DNA of 64,000 nt from Gordionus sp. m RMFG-2023. Its lineage: Eukaryota; Nematomorpha; Gordioida; Chordodea; Parachordodidae. Positions 37,601 through 49,480 of this stretch are shown one piece after another. Every line of letters begins with the position of its first letter. Position 1 is the stretch's first letter. The notes under the pieces were generated by a model. It saw only the letters and a program-made list of their open reading frames with translations. It had not been told where the DNA came from and ran no database searches. Location: the NCBI RefSeq assembly GCF_954871325.1, contig NC_088777.1, forward strand, positions 6,363,366 to 6,427,365, in the 5' to 3' direction. The translations under genes and the position numbers were made by a program.

Positions 37601-37680
37601 CTGCGTCACACCATCTCCCTTCTTTTTTTTTTATAGTATTATTATATATTTTTCAAACATTTTTAAATATATTAAAACAT
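34615..37680 (+). mobile_element. Non-LTR retrotransposon copy 5, near full length
   Basis: The longest copy of the main retroelement, in the spacer about 0.7 kb upstream of gene C exon 1. It has the N-terminal finger (KICPSCLKPIHLTND near 34780, then a stop and FFVHGP), the pre-RT region, reverse transcriptase, nuclease-like domain and 3' tail. It is nearly identical over 2.4 kb to the inverted copy at 15.44-18.0 kb. The local GC content is well above the surroundings, as expected of a recent insert. The coding region is broken at several points. Confidence 0.85.
34764..37566 (+). pseudogene. Broken ORF of retrotransposon copy 5 (finger, RT, nuclease-like)
   Basis: Domains in order: CxxC finger (34.78 kb); pre-RT region with LQNFNKEEEWLKFLNF (35.07 kb); a nonsense codon where copy 4 has Lys (35.15 kb); RT with VKIDFSNAYNT, EGIQQGDPLGSLLFSLGI and WYIDDG (35.88-36.17 kb); a frame change near 36.45 kb; a Cys/His cluster CSGCNSPV ... 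GRNSLHC ... FIRHKQC (37.03-37.12 kb); then a damaged PD...D region with frame changes at 37.2-37.25 kb. Catalytic RT residues remain but no continuous protein is possible. It is the best local guide to the family's full domain order. Confidence 0.75.
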
Positions 37681-38355
37681 AAAATATTATATTTTCGTTT
37701 TTTTTAATACTTTATATTATTTATTATTTGAAAATTGAAAATAAAGGATTTTGATATTTAAACTTTAGGATAAAAAGCATTTTTATAAAAAAATAAGTGC
37801 AAACCCAAAATGGCGGAAAACCAGCCTAAAATTGACGCCATTCAAATGAAAAATTTTAAACATGCCTAGTGTAATTAAATAATTGTAATTCTAATGCAAA
37901 ATAAGGTGTTTTTTTAGAGAAAATTTGAAAAGATTTTTTAGATCATTTTGTTTAACTCCATAAAATCAGTGATTACTTAAATAACGAAGGCTTTTTTAAA
38001 ACATAATAGTTAAAAATTTTTGCTTTTGGATAAAGGGTGGAGAAATTTATTGCCTAATTGAAAGGTTTCTCACTTTTGGAAGTTCTAACCCCAAAATTAA
38101 AAAAATTATTTTAGAGAAAATAAAGTACAATAAAGAAATATTTAGCGAACGATTGCAATTTTTAATGAATCTAATATGTTTCACAAAAATAGAAATATAC
38201 CATCCCTCCCTCCCAGTAAAATGTCTATAAATAATATTTAACATTTCTATTTCACTTATTTATAAAATATTTTACAAATATATTTTTTGATAACAATTTG
38301 ATATTTTTTTAAAAAGATTAATTTATTTTATATTGTAAATAATTGAAATATAATA

Positions 38356-38416
38356 ATGTTACGTAATTATTGTTTGTTACTCCCTATATTATTAATCATT
38401 CTCGGATTTACGGAAG
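38356..38416 (+). CDS. Gene C exon 1: signal peptide
   Basis: The ATG opens 20 codons, beginning MLRNYCLLLPILLIILG and ending FTE, with the final G before a GTAATA donor (phase 1). A positive charge, hydrophobic core and polar end fit a signal peptide. It matches gene B exon 1 in plan, phase and the M-x-x-N-Y start. Confidence 0.55.
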
Positions 38417-39243
38417 GTAATATACTATCTTTTAATTTAATGATAAATATCAATAATTTTCACTCCCCATCCACCTCCCTCCTAAAAAATCTAAACGAAA
38501 TAGTGTCATATTTATTTTTTTAATCGTAAATTATAAATTAAATTTTGTTAAAACTTAATGTGTCTGGAAAATTTTTCTGAAGGAGACACTTATTTGGAAT
38601 CCTTATGTGAGAATAGAATCTTTAAATTTTCTTAAAATGGGATCTTAAGAACCTAATTTTGGTCGGAAATATTAACACATATAGGTATATAGTACACCTA
38701 TCAAATGAATTTCAAATGCCATGAACCTTTGTATATTGAGTAGAAAAGGTACAGGTTAATATTTTAAGATGTTTCAGAAAAATTAAGTTATATATATTTC
38801 CGGTCAAATCAGATTTTTTTTAAGGTATGACTTCGTAAATTATTTAAAATTGAGATATCAATATAGATTAAAATCTACTTATTTATTATTATAATAAAAT
38901 TATACAATTGAGGATTATAATGAGATGATGGGAATAATAAAATTTCATTTTACTCTAAAGGAAAAGGCATTTTTTAAAAAAAATAATAGCATATATAGTT
39001 GATAAGATTTAAAAACAAATAAAATTTAATATTACCATCATAGATGCGGGAAATGATATATAGCGTTGAGCATCCTATAACAATTTTGTTTGACAGTTTT
39101 TACCAAACAACGACCAAATATTTTAAATAAATGTAATAAGTCTCATTTTTATATAGTGGATCATTTATGAAATTAACCAAGTGGTTTTGGGCACCAGATT
39201 TTTAAATATAGCAGGTCGCATTTATAAATTTTATTTTATGCAG

Positions 39244-39258
39244 CTCAATACAGGAGAA
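39244..39258 (+). CDS. Candidate 15-nt micro-exon, gene C
   Basis: The exon follows a good acceptor (TTTTATTTTATGCAG) and precedes GTAACA. In phase 1 it reads x-QYRR plus one base. Its small size makes chance occurrence possible. Confidence 0.4.
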
Positions 39259-39663
39259 GTAACAATAACGCCAATAATATCTATATTTATTTTTATCCAT
39301 TTTCATACTGGAAAAACCACGTCTTCACAAATAAATACTTTTTAAAATATATTATTTTAAGCATTAATTTACTCAGCTATAGTCTCTCCTTATAATTTTT
39401 TAAATAATGATTTTAATTAAAATTTTACACCAAAATTTCCCCTAGAATCCTTAGCTAGGCCTATAGATTTGAAGGAATATAATTAATAGATGAATAACAA
39501 AATTAAAAAACCATATTGAGTTATTATATATAACATATTTTACTATATATATATATATTAATTGAAATATATATTTGATTTAAAGTGTACTTTTATTCAT
39601 ATACTTTATTACACAAAATATTAATTGTGAATATTTTTTAATTTAACCAATGTCTAATTATAG

Positions 39664-39678
39664 CCACGATATGTTATG
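39664..39678 (+). CDS. Candidate 15-nt micro-exon, gene C
   Basis: The exon follows AATGTCTAATTATAG and precedes GTAATTA. In phase 1 it reads x-TICY-g. Its end (TAT-G before GT) is like that of the 60-base exon that follows. Confidence 0.3.
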
Positions 39679-40040
39679 GTAATTATTATTTAAAAATGCA
39701 ATTGTTACTATATGAATTAATCGAAACATTTTGAGCACCTTGAGGGTATTTAATCCCCCTCATTAACCTTTTTATTGTGGAAAAATTATGTAACATTTGA
39801 TCCCGGTAGATTCAACCATTTTGAGACGACAATATTAAATTAAGAGTACTAGTAAGGAAGTTCATAAGATTAGCTAACATCTTGGAGACTTTAGAATGTA
39901 GCGAGAGAATTTGATTGGATTGGTGTGTCCCATTAAATATATTATCAATTATTATTATTTTTTTATTGGTTTCCATGAACCAAACATTTTTAAAATTTTA
40001 TAACATATAAATACTATTTCTTAAAAAAAACAATATTTAG

Positions 40041-40100
40041 ATGAATCAGATTATGATTACACTCCCCCTAGAAAAAGGAAGAGATGTGTAATTTCTTATG
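40041..40100 (+). CDS. 60-nt exon, gene C
   Basis: The exon follows AACAATATTTAG and precedes GTAAAATA. In phase 1 with a G it reads D then ESDYDYTPPRKRKRCVISY-g. The acidic-tyrosine stretch followed by a basic PPRKRKR run is unlike random AT-rich translation. An internal GTGTAA could be an alternative donor but would break phase 1. Confidence 0.5.
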
Positions 40101-40403
40101 GTAAAATATTTATATTACAATTTTGATTTTGTGAATAATATAATGAAAAATTGATTTTGTTTTTTGGATAACACAAAATACATTTTGATTATATCAATAG
40201 GTAACTACTATCAGAGCTGGCTAACAATATCAATCGAATACTAAATTATAAAATTTATTTTTGTTAAAATGTAACCTGATAAATCTTTAAAGAGTCAATT
40301 TTTTTTAAAACGAAACAAACAATAATTTAATAATGAAATGTAACACTAATTTAAGTAAATAATTTTTCGATAAAACTTCTATGATTTCTAGCAAATTAAT
40401 CAG

Positions 40404-40427
40404 CAGCTTGGATTATAAAGACAACTG
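40404..40427 (+). CDS. Candidate 24-nt micro-exon, gene C
   Basis: The exon lies between TTAATCAG and GTATGCC. In phase 1 it reads x-AWIIKTT-g. A CAGCAG at the acceptor allows a 3-base alternative start, common at such sites. An upstream TTTCTAG acceptor would introduce a stop in phase 1. Confidence 0.4.
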
Positions 40428-40613
40428 GTATGCCTTTTATTCTTGATTACTTGCTTTTATGGTAAACGTAGATCGAAGTTGTTTGAAATCAGTTTCTTTA
40501 TTGCAAACAATGTAAAGGCCAAAGCCCGTTTTACCTTATTCCAATGTACTCTGAGGCACTAAAATAAATTTAAGATGTCATGAAGTTTATTATAAATGGT
40601 AATTAAACTCCAG

Positions 40614-40631
40614 GATCTGAATATTTTCAAG
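40614..40631 (+). CDS. Candidate 18-nt micro-exon, gene C
   Basis: The exon follows AATTAAACTCCAG and precedes GTATTGC. In phase 1 it reads x-SEYFQ-g. It is one of a series of well-spaced candidates in 39.2-41.7 kb. Confidence 0.45.
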
Positions 40632-41233
40632 GTATTGCTTTTTTAAAAAGCCTTACCCAAGCTAAATCACGATGTTTTTAGCTGATGTTATACAATCAAA
40701 ATTTTTTCTATGCCTATCAATCACATATTTCTTCCCATATCACGTTAACCATATTTGGCATTCATAATTTCGCTCTTCCTTCAAAGAATTAGGAAAGAGA
40801 ATCTAGATATTTTCGAGATTCTTTATCTCGTGCAAAAAATGACTTCTTTCCATACCTCTCATTTAGCAAATAAATCTTTCATTTTAAAAAAAACTTATTA
40901 ATTATCATATACACTTTATTCATTATATATTGAAATTTATATGTTTTTTCTTCCTAACTTGTTATTATAGACTTGTGTATTATATACACATCAAATAAAA
41001 AAAAATTGATTTGTTTCCTAATTTATCTATTGTTTGAATCCATCAGAATATAGTCTTATCTTTACTATGTTTGTTATAAGGATATTATTACAAATTGACT
41101 CTCGATATAACCGAGTGGGCATGCTTTTTAAATAACTATATATTTGTTGTTATTAGCAAAATATATTTATTTATATAGTATTTATTTCTCCGATATCTAT
41201 GTTAATTTGAGATTATATTGGTATAATATAGTT

Positions 41234-41454
41234 AGTGTTGTTAAACGTCTCGATTTGAGCCGATTTTTAAAAACGGCTAACTCAATATTTTAGCCAGAAA
41301 AATATTATCTAAGCCTCGAGATTTCGTTAATAGATGTTTAACCCCTTGTGCCATCTATGAGCAAAATCATATGGCTTGCATAATATTTTGCCTATTCAAA
41401 TATTGAGTTAGCCGTTTTTAAAAATCGGCTCAAAGTGAGATGTTTAGCAACACT
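41234..41454. mobile_element. Mutator-like MITE, copy 3
   Basis: A 221-bp well-preserved copy. It starts AGTGTTGTTAAACGTCTCGA and ends TGTTTAGCAACACT, with AAAAACGGCTAACTC arms and a central ATCTATGAGCAAAATC. Flanking 10-mers TAATATAGTT and AAATGTAGTT match at 8 of 10 positions. Confidence 0.8.
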
Positions 41455-41635
41455 AAATGTAGTTATACTAATTTCTTCTAAATTGATTATGGTTTATGTG
41501 AAAAAAGAAGGTAATATTTTAAATATGTATAGAGAAAATGAAGTTTAATAAGATTTATTTTTAAAAATTGCTGGTGGAGGGGGGGGGGATTAAAGATATT
41601 GTTATGCCTTTTCTATTTATAAATTTACTCTTTAG

Positions 41636-41656
41636 TTGATAGTGAAGGAAATATAG
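41636..41656 (+). CDS. 21-nt micro-exon, gene C
   Basis: The exon follows AATTTACTCTTTAG and precedes GTAATATT. In phase 1 it reads x-DSEGNI-g. It lies about 70 bases before a retrotransposon insertion that occupies the following intron. Confidence 0.5.
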   Translation: MIVKEI

Positions 41657-41724
41657 GTAATATTTTTTTTCTTAAAATAAAACTATAAATTATGCCTATT
41701 AAATATTCATAATTTTATTTACCA

Positions 41725-43675
41725 CTCCCTTGATATGTACACATTTTTCAATTCTTACTAAAATTAGAAACTTATGCAACAAAATCTTAAATGAAGATAT
41801 ACCCAGTTTTATAACCCCCCTTACTCTTCGGTACCAGACTGATCTCACTCAAAAACCTAATAAGGACATCTGGACCATCGCCATTGGTTCAACCTATCAC
41901 ATATTTGTAGCAAAATTAATTTTAAGAATCAAACATGAAGCATCACACATCCTCAGCCCTTATTAATTGGGTGTAGGCATACGCGGTGGGTGTGAAGCTT
42001 CAGTACATTTAACAAGATTTCATCTTGAAAATAACCCAACAAACGCACTTTATTGAAAATCGACTTTTCCAAAGCACACAACACTCTTTTCAGCAACACC
42101 TATATTCCACTTGCTCCCATTTTTCCGCTTAGTTGAGAGCATTCAACAGGTAGACCCCATGGATCCCTTATTTTTATTCTTGGTAAATGACATAATAAAA
42201 TCAATAAACTCTTTATTTACTCTATCGCTTCATCCGTGTTATAGCGATGATGGAATCTTTAGTTGAAATTGACAAAGCAGTTAACATAATTTATGAAATG
42301 GGGACAGTTATCAGACTCTATCTCAATTCGAACAAATCCTAATTCATTCAATTAAATTTAAACGCTTCTAACACTCATGATTTCAAATTCACTGCATTTG
42401 ATAAATTAACACATCTAGGATCTCCTGTAGAAGGACATGAGGCAATTTACACTTTTCCTCAACACTCTTGACATCATCCTTTAACTTGAGGACACTTACT
42501 CTTCTACTTTCATACAAGTTCTTTTTCTTGTTAAAATTTTTTTTTATACCAAGGATTCTTTATGCACTCCGTTCAACACTGATTTTTAAATATCCTTTTC
42601 CACACGAAACATAGAAAAATGGAATAAAGGACTTAATCAAAAAAGTAGTAAACCTCAGATTCAACAAAACCGCTTGAGCCCAAATCGTTCCCAACCTAAT
42701 TAGGTTGACATTAGATCTCTCTACTAGTTAGCAATAACCTCTTTTATATCGAGTAGCCTCTTGTCAAAGCAAATAAACAAAGCCCATCATTTTAAAGATT
42801 CTTTCTTAATTGAGGCCATAAATTTTTGGAAAACACGGATCAATGTTGACTCTCATGCCCCCACAACATATAGACAGAAGGACGCGCCGATAGTTACTCG
42901 CTGCGTTGAAACACTCTTATCTAGTATGCAATCTATTAACCGCACCCTATCCTCTTCCCTGCTTAATGGTACTGGGCATGAGTTTCTCGAGGCCATTCCT
43001 TCTGTCAATCTTAAACTTCAACTATCCAATAATGAACTTACCGACGCCATCGGTATTCGTCTAAACTGCTCTATAACCCACCTTCACATGTGTTCAGGGT
43101 GTAACTCGCCCGTTGACGTGAATGGAAGACATTGTTTACATTGTGGCTCTTGCAATAGTCGATTCAAAAGACATACGCAATGTAATTTAATCATCCAATT
43201 TACCTTGAAATCACCTCAAATACCATCCATATTAGAACCCCAGGGTTTTTTTAGATCAGACGGTAAACGATCTGACGGGATCACTTAACTTCCGTTAAGA
43301 AGAGGCCAATTATTGCTAAAGGATCATGTATTGACCCCCTGGCCTACTAACCAAGCTCTCAACATCATTGACCAGAATTTAAAATCTCCAAATACACAGA
43401 AATTTTAAATGACCATTGTTTCATTCCTATCATTTCAACCACACTTGCCACCTTCGGCAAACTTTCCCTAGCATTCTACAAAAATTTAGATTCACAAATC
43501 AACAAACCCTCAGAAGGATATTTTTCAACAAAGGTTAGCCATAGCTATCCTTAAAGCAAATTACATTGGCTTTAATGGTAATTACTAGCCAAAGATCTAT
43601 CCTAGACCATTTCTTCTCTTTTTTTTTTCCTCGCTTCATACCATCCCCTGTCTTTATTGTTATTAATATTATATA
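41725..43675 (+). mobile_element. Non-LTR retrotransposon copy 6, 5'-truncated and degenerate
   Basis: It begins inside the RT region at ICTHFSILTKIRNLCNKILN, equivalent to the middle of copies 4 and 5, so it is 5'-truncated. RT motifs B and C are wrecked by deletions. The C-terminal part (42761-43288) is open and holds CSGCNSPVDVNGRHCLHC, RFKRHTQCN and LEPQGFFRSDGKRSDG, in which the Pro of the PD motif has become Ser. The 3' tail matches copy 5. Confidence 0.8.
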
Positions 43676-44139
43676 TTTTTTTTTATATAAATATAATAAT
43701 GTATTATAAATTTCCAAGTTTAATATATTTTCTTATAAGTAATAAAATGGGATAATAAATAATCAAAATAAATATGAAAACCTTAAAATATCAGGGAAAT
43801 TTCAGTTATTATAAAAAGAGTGCCATAAAAATTAATATCAAAAGATACAAATGAATTCTATATGTTTCAAAAAGTTGGAGATATAATAATGATTTATACA
43901 TAAAAGAAATTATCTAAAAATTGATACTTATGCTTATTATATATATGGCTATATTTTACTTATAATAGAAAAGAATGAAAATATGTTTTATTATTTATTT
44001 ATTAAAATCTACATCATAACTATATTTACCACAAAATTTTTCAAATGATATTTGATATTCCAAAACAATATATCCATTCTTTTAATAAACCTTTGGCAGA
44101 TAAAAAAAAGGCTAAGTTTATTGAAAATAAATAATATAA

Positions 44140-44765
44140 TATGTAAATTCATCTATTAACCTAGCTTGTTCCAATGACAATATGACTCCCATTGATGAAA
44201 AACCTCTTAGGGCCTTACAAATTAAACATCCCCAAGATTTTGCACCTATCATCATTCCATCCATGATTATCCTTTCCATTATCAGGTAGAAACCTGCATG
44301 CATTGAAGTCATTCAAAAAAGGTACTTTCGAAGATATTGATGGCTCTCTAGATTTAATTAAACTTATCATACATTTAAAATATAGAAAATTTACAATATT
44401 TCTCTATCATACATTTTACAATAATATTCCTAACACAATTTATTACATCATATTATTAGGTTGTAATATAGTAACATTGATATCATATGCCCTCTATGAA
44501 ACTCATATCGATAGCCTAGGCCACTACCTTCTACACTGTAGTTTTTTAAAAGACGACTACCCATGAACTATGTCATCAATTCGATCATCATATTTTAGAC
44601 ATCTGTGAATTATTTGGACCCAAAGCCCTTAAATTTTTAAAACAATAGGATAAAGGTTACGTAATCATGGGTAGTCCAAAAAAAGATCTATTACTTGAGA
44701 CAAAAAACATTGATCAAAATTTGTCGATCCAACTGTATATCTATCCATGGGTCATTAAACCCCAC
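44140..44765 (+). mobile_element. Non-LTR retrotransposon copy 7, internally deleted
   Basis: A short remnant. NDNMTPIDEKPLRALQIKHP resembles the pre-RT block of copy 2 (SDNHLSPINEETLQLLKQLH), and soon afterwards LGCNIV and IDSLGHYLLHCSF resemble the Cys/His block of the C-terminal domain. The RT between them is deleted. The end of the fragment is uncertain. Confidence 0.5.
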
Positions 44766-45592
44766 CTACATAACCTAAAATTTTATTTTTTAAATAATTT
44801 CCTTTTTAAATATTTTCTTTAAAAATATTATTTATAGATATGTTATGTATATTTTTAGTATTTATAATGAAATATTTTATTTTTATCTTTTATAATATTG
44901 AATATTTGTAATAGCTTAATTTAAAATTATAAAAAAATAAATATAATATAATTCATAATACGAATCTTATTCAATTATTTAATAAATTGATTCAAATTTA
45001 AAATGAAGTTCGTAATTTATGAATGATAATTATCATTGTAAAATATTTTTATATAAAGTTGAAATTTATATTATAACTGCGAAAAGCCTATTCCAATTTG
45101 AAATTCGAATATATCAAACAAATTTTTATCTTATATTAAAAAGAAATTTTTTCTATAAATGTAGCGGTAGATCGAGGTAAAATTTTTTTTAAATATAAAA
45201 TCTATCAATTTTGCTTAGATTTTTCATTACTCTCATTAAACTTTTAATACCAAATTTGAAATAAAATGTTTAATAGTTTTGTTTCATGTTTTATTTTAAT
45301 CAATATTATTATTTAATTGTTTGCATTCTAAAGATAATTCGTCTCCAAATGAATTTCAAAGTGAGTTATTAATATGAACTATATGTTAAACTCTATCTAA
45401 TTATTGAATCATTTGGATTCTAAAGGTATTTTTGAGTTATTACTATGCATCTAACATCATATAAAAATAATAATATTTTAATTAAGGATTTTATAGTTTT
45501 GTTGGTATTTAAAAAACTGTTTTCAAATTTAAAGAAAAATTAAGGGGTATGGAGGGTAATGATATAGATTCTAAAAGTTAATTATCTTACAG

Positions 45593-45619
45593 ATGATGGC
45601 CACTCTCAACAATATGACA
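45593..45619 (+). CDS. 27-nt micro-exon, gene C
   Basis: The exon follows GTTAATTATCTTACAG and precedes GTAATAAA. In phase 1 it reads x-DGHSQQYD plus one base, recalling the gene B exon at 14130 (DCHSLG after the split codon). It may therefore mark the start of another exon set or a duplicated exon. Confidence 0.5.
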
Positions 45620-46469
45620 GTAATAAAATTTTATAATTGATAAATAGTTTACCTGATATTATATTTAAAAAAAAATATTTAGTAAAATGTCTATTTTTTT
45701 ATAAATAGTGTTTACTAATATTTTTTTATTATAATATATATTATTATATAAGAATTAGAAGAAATTTTTTTAAATTGCTCAATTTTCCTGAATCATTTAT
45801 AGTTATACAGAGTTATTTTTGTGAAAATAATTTATTTTTAAAATTTTTATAATTTTTGATACTAATTTTTGTAATTTTTACTTCTTTCTTTATATATATA
45901 TATCTCAGTCCGTACTTATTGTTGCTTTGAAATTGTTTTAGCGGAATTTGTCCTAGCCCGTATTTTGCCGTTACTTAGAGATTACACGGCGATGTCGGAG
46001 ATAGTTATATTTTGTTATGTATAAATATAGTTTTCCAGCTTTTATATAGATTCAATATTTAAAAAATTTCTATATAATTTTTAATTTGAATATTGGACTC
46101 AGTATCCTTAATATATAGTGATCAGAATTTTTAAAGATATAGAATTGCCATTAAACTTAAAACATTTATATGGAAAATACACCATCTTAGGTTCATAAAA
46201 AACCTATGATAAAGTTTTTCAAGCTCATTTTCTTTGAGGGCAATAATTTTTGACTTATTCAATTTCATTTCGAAATAATATACCTCAATTTATGGCTTAA
46301 ATTCTTATATGTGCGAAATTAATTCTACCGAATTAATTTCAGTCAGAAATCTAAATAGATTTTATCACAATCAATCTTAAGATTAGCATTGGGATTTTAT
46401 AAAATGCAGTAATATTTTCTACATATTCTAATTAACATTATTCTGCTAAATTGATATAAATTTTTTTTT

Positions 46470-49295
46470 CTCTTTAGCTTTTACCTTTTCTGGTGGTAAG
46501 CTCTTTCAATATGTCTCTCCACTTTATATTATTCGTACTATCTCCTTTATCTAATTTATACTTCTTCATATTGGCTCTAACTTTATGGCCCTATTAAAGT
46601 TTTGGCCTTCCTCTTTTAAGTTTGCCCATCACTTCCAAACTATCAACCTTATTTCCTATGTAGTTCATAGGCCTTCTCATTGTGTGTCCATACTACCTAA
46701 GTTTAATAGACATTACCTTTAAACTTCCTATTATTCTTGTACTTCACTTTATGCTTTCTTGATACCCCAGCAATCATCCTCAGCATTCTCATCTCCATAG
46801 TTTGTAGACTTCTCTCGTCTGATTCTTTGGTTGGCCATGTTTCCGAACTATATAGTATAATTGGCTGTACTATGGAACTGTAAATTTTTCCTTTCAATTT
46901 GTATGGGTTTCTTTTGTCAATGAGCACTCCAGATAAAGATCTCCACTTTAACCACCCTTGATTAATTTTACTCTTTATATCTTTTTCTATTGTGCCGTTA
47001 GTTTAAATAGTGGAGGCCAAATATTTGCAGCTTTCAATTGCCGATATCTGTCATTCATTTATATCTATGTTCTCTGTTTCATCTCCTTCTAACACCATAT
47101 ACTCCGTTTTTCTCTATTTACTTTTAGTCCGTGCTTTTCTAGGATATTTATCCAACTCACTAATCTTTCTTTCATTTCATCCTTGGATTCGGCAAGTATC
47201 ACAATATCATCTGCAAATACAATTTTCCACGGGACTGTTTGAAGTATTCACGTGATAATACATTTATTCATGTTATGAAGAGTAGTGAGCTAAGAGCTGA
47301 CCCTTGATGAATTCATCGGCTATTGTAAAGCCTGATGACAGGCTATGGACCATTGTATCCATATACATATCCTATACTATTCTTATATATTTTTCTGGAA
47401 TCTTTTTGTGGCGTAGCGCCCACCAGATAAGTTTTTTTGGGATTCTATCGAAGGCATTTTCTAGATCCAGAAAGACCATGTGTAGCTTTTTGTTCTTTTT
47501 CTTGTATTTCTCTCATTTGCCTAATTGCGCGGATAGCATCAGTCGTTGATCTTCCATGCATTAAGCCAAACTGAGTCTCTCCTATTTCGATTATGTCTCT
47601 TAACCTTTTTTCTATTATTTATTTTTAAAGTTTAAGACAGTGTGACATTTATATTATGCCCCTGAAATTTTGAATTGTGCGGATCCCCTTTATTTTTGAA
47701 GATAGGAACTAAATAGCTCTGCCTCCATTTTTGATGAATCTCTTCATTTCCCAGTATTTATTGTACAGATTTGTGAGGAAATGTATTTCATCATCTCCTA
47801 GTGCCTTAAGGCTTTCTATTGGAATATCATCTAGACCCCTAGATTTGCTGTTTGCTTGAGGCATGTGATTATTTCTTGTTCTGTTATTGGCTGTATAAGG
47901 TTTTATAATTGGGAGTGTTCATCTAGATGTAGTTTGTAGGGATTAAAGTTGAGAAGCTCTTGAAAATATTTTTTCCATCTATTAATTATTTTATTATCAA
48001 TCTCCCAACTTCATTTTTGATTAATTTCGGAGCTCCGTTTATTATATCCCTAGAATTTTTTTCTCGCTGTTTGGCTAATCTGTATATTTTTTGCCCTTCT
48101 TTGGTACGTAGTTCTTCATACATGTCATCGTATGCCATAGCTATGGCCCTGGCCACCGCCTTTGTAGCTAATCTCTTGGATTTTTTCTATCTTGTTTTGT
48201 CATCTGGATTTTTGGGTTTGTAATATTTTATATAGGGCTTTTTTCTCCCGTATAGTGGCTTGTACCTCTTCATTCGACCAGCATAGTTCTTTCTATGATA
48301 TTTTGCCTCCCCTTGTCAAGCCTAATGTCGAGGCAGTGTCTATTAATCTGGATGAAATGTCTGTCCACATTTTTTCACTGACTTTTAAGGAATCTATTCT
48401 TTCAATGTTCGCATTGATTGCAAAGGCATCTGTCATTGATTTTAATTTAACCCATTTGTTGCAAAGTTTTATTTTGTTTTGAGTTAATTTATTTGCGATG
48501 TGAATCCATGACAAGTAGCTTGTTTTGTGCGGCAATATCTTCTACTGGGATGACTTTGCAGTCTATTACATTTAATCTTATGCAAGAGATAAGCATCTAA
48601 TCTATCATGGTTTTCCATGTACCACATATATTATTAAATGACTGACCTTTTTATAGGTGTTGGTTAAAGCAAGGTCAAAAGCTTGTGCAAATTTGAATAC
48701 ATGCTATCCTTTATAATTTCTTTGTCCATATTCAAAACCACCATGATGCCTTTTATAGCTGTTTCTTTCTTTTTACACATGCGCATTTAAGTCTCCTCAT
48801 ATTATTACTAGGTCATCCTTAGGGATTCCATTATAGCTTCATCAAGGATAGCTCTAAAATTATTTTTCTCCTCTTCCTTGCAACCTGCTTAAGGAGTATA
48901 TACTGAATGGATGTGTAGTATTGATTGACCAATGCAGAGTTTTTTTTCATATTGAGGAGGTTAGATCTTGACTGAGGATGCTGCCGACACCGTTCCCATT
49001 GCTAACAATTCCATTATACTACAATTTATACCCATTTCTAATCATTAAAGTCTTCTGACCTTTCCATTTCGTCTCTTGTATGCACGCTATATCAACTTTT
49101 CTCTTGTTCAACATTGATACCAATTCTTACGTCTTACCTTTAAGTGTCCAATATTCAAACTTGCTACCTTGTCTTCTTTGCTTTGACCTTTATTTTACTT
49201 TTCACAGGATGGAGGTCTACATACTACGCATCACTTGGAGGGAACGTCATAGCTTTCATATTCCTATTTTTATTTGTTTCCTTCATTTTTGTTTA
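46470..49295 (-). mobile_element. RTE-like LINE with AP endonuclease and RT, degenerate
   Basis: A minus-strand non-LTR element of a different class from the main family. From 5' to 3' on the minus strand: an AP-endonuclease start (VASLNIGHLKV, then ACIQETKWKG near 49.07 kb); RT with STTDAIRAIRQM, FLDLENAFDRIPKKLIWWAL (47.42-47.53 kb), HQGSALSSLLF (47.3 kb) and VFADDIVILAES (47.2 kb); then a C-terminal ILYSSETWPT, LQTMEMRMLRMIAGVSRKHK and KLKRGRPK. These blocks are characteristic of RTE-type LINEs. Frameshifts and stops are frequent. Confidence 0.8.
46703..46927 (-). pseudogene. C-terminal fragment of the RTE-like LINE RT protein
   Basis: A 74-codon frame with the conserved post-RT block: VQPIILYSSETWPT and then LQTMEMRMLRMIAGVSRKHK. 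In related proteins this follows the thumb and precedes a GHVxRR motif, which is visible just downstream as YGHTMRRPMNYIG. It belongs to the decayed element and is not an independent gene. Confidence 0.7.
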
Positions 49296-49432
49296 TCGAT
49301 ATAAATTATAATTGATATGTTTCGCTTTAATTATATAAATCAGTTATATTAGATATGTTAGTGCGATATCGTTTACCGAATTTTATCTATTAGTATAATT
49401 TTATTTATTAAATATAATATTAAATTACGAAG

Positions 49433-49480
49433 ACATTACCTCAAATAACAAGAATGAAAACAAAAAAATTGAATCCTCAG
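49433..49480 (+). CDS. Candidate 48-nt exon, gene C (KxIxSSG type)
   Basis: With the acceptor at ATTACGAAG the phase 1 reading is x-ITSNNKNENKKIESS-g before GTTAAATA. The acceptor lacks a clear pyrimidine tract and the donor is weak. The end (KKIESSg) and following intron match exons at 51105 and 51688, so it is a real family member, though possibly no longer spliced. Confidence 0.35.

Noticed and set aside
40391-40427. A 36-base version of the gene C exon using the upstream TTTCTAG acceptor
   Set aside because: In phase 1 it would contain a TAA. The 24-base form with the next CAG acceptor is open and was kept.
44836-44905. A third signal-peptide exon starting at an ATG near 44836
   Set aside because: It is hydrophobic, but the only nearby GTAATA donor leaves phase 2, unlike the two convincing first exons, and it lacks the M-x-x-N-Y start.
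47010-49304. Plus-strand open frames of 75-96 codons across the LINE
   Set aside because: They lie opposite the RTE-like RT and endonuclease coding strand and show no protein family features.
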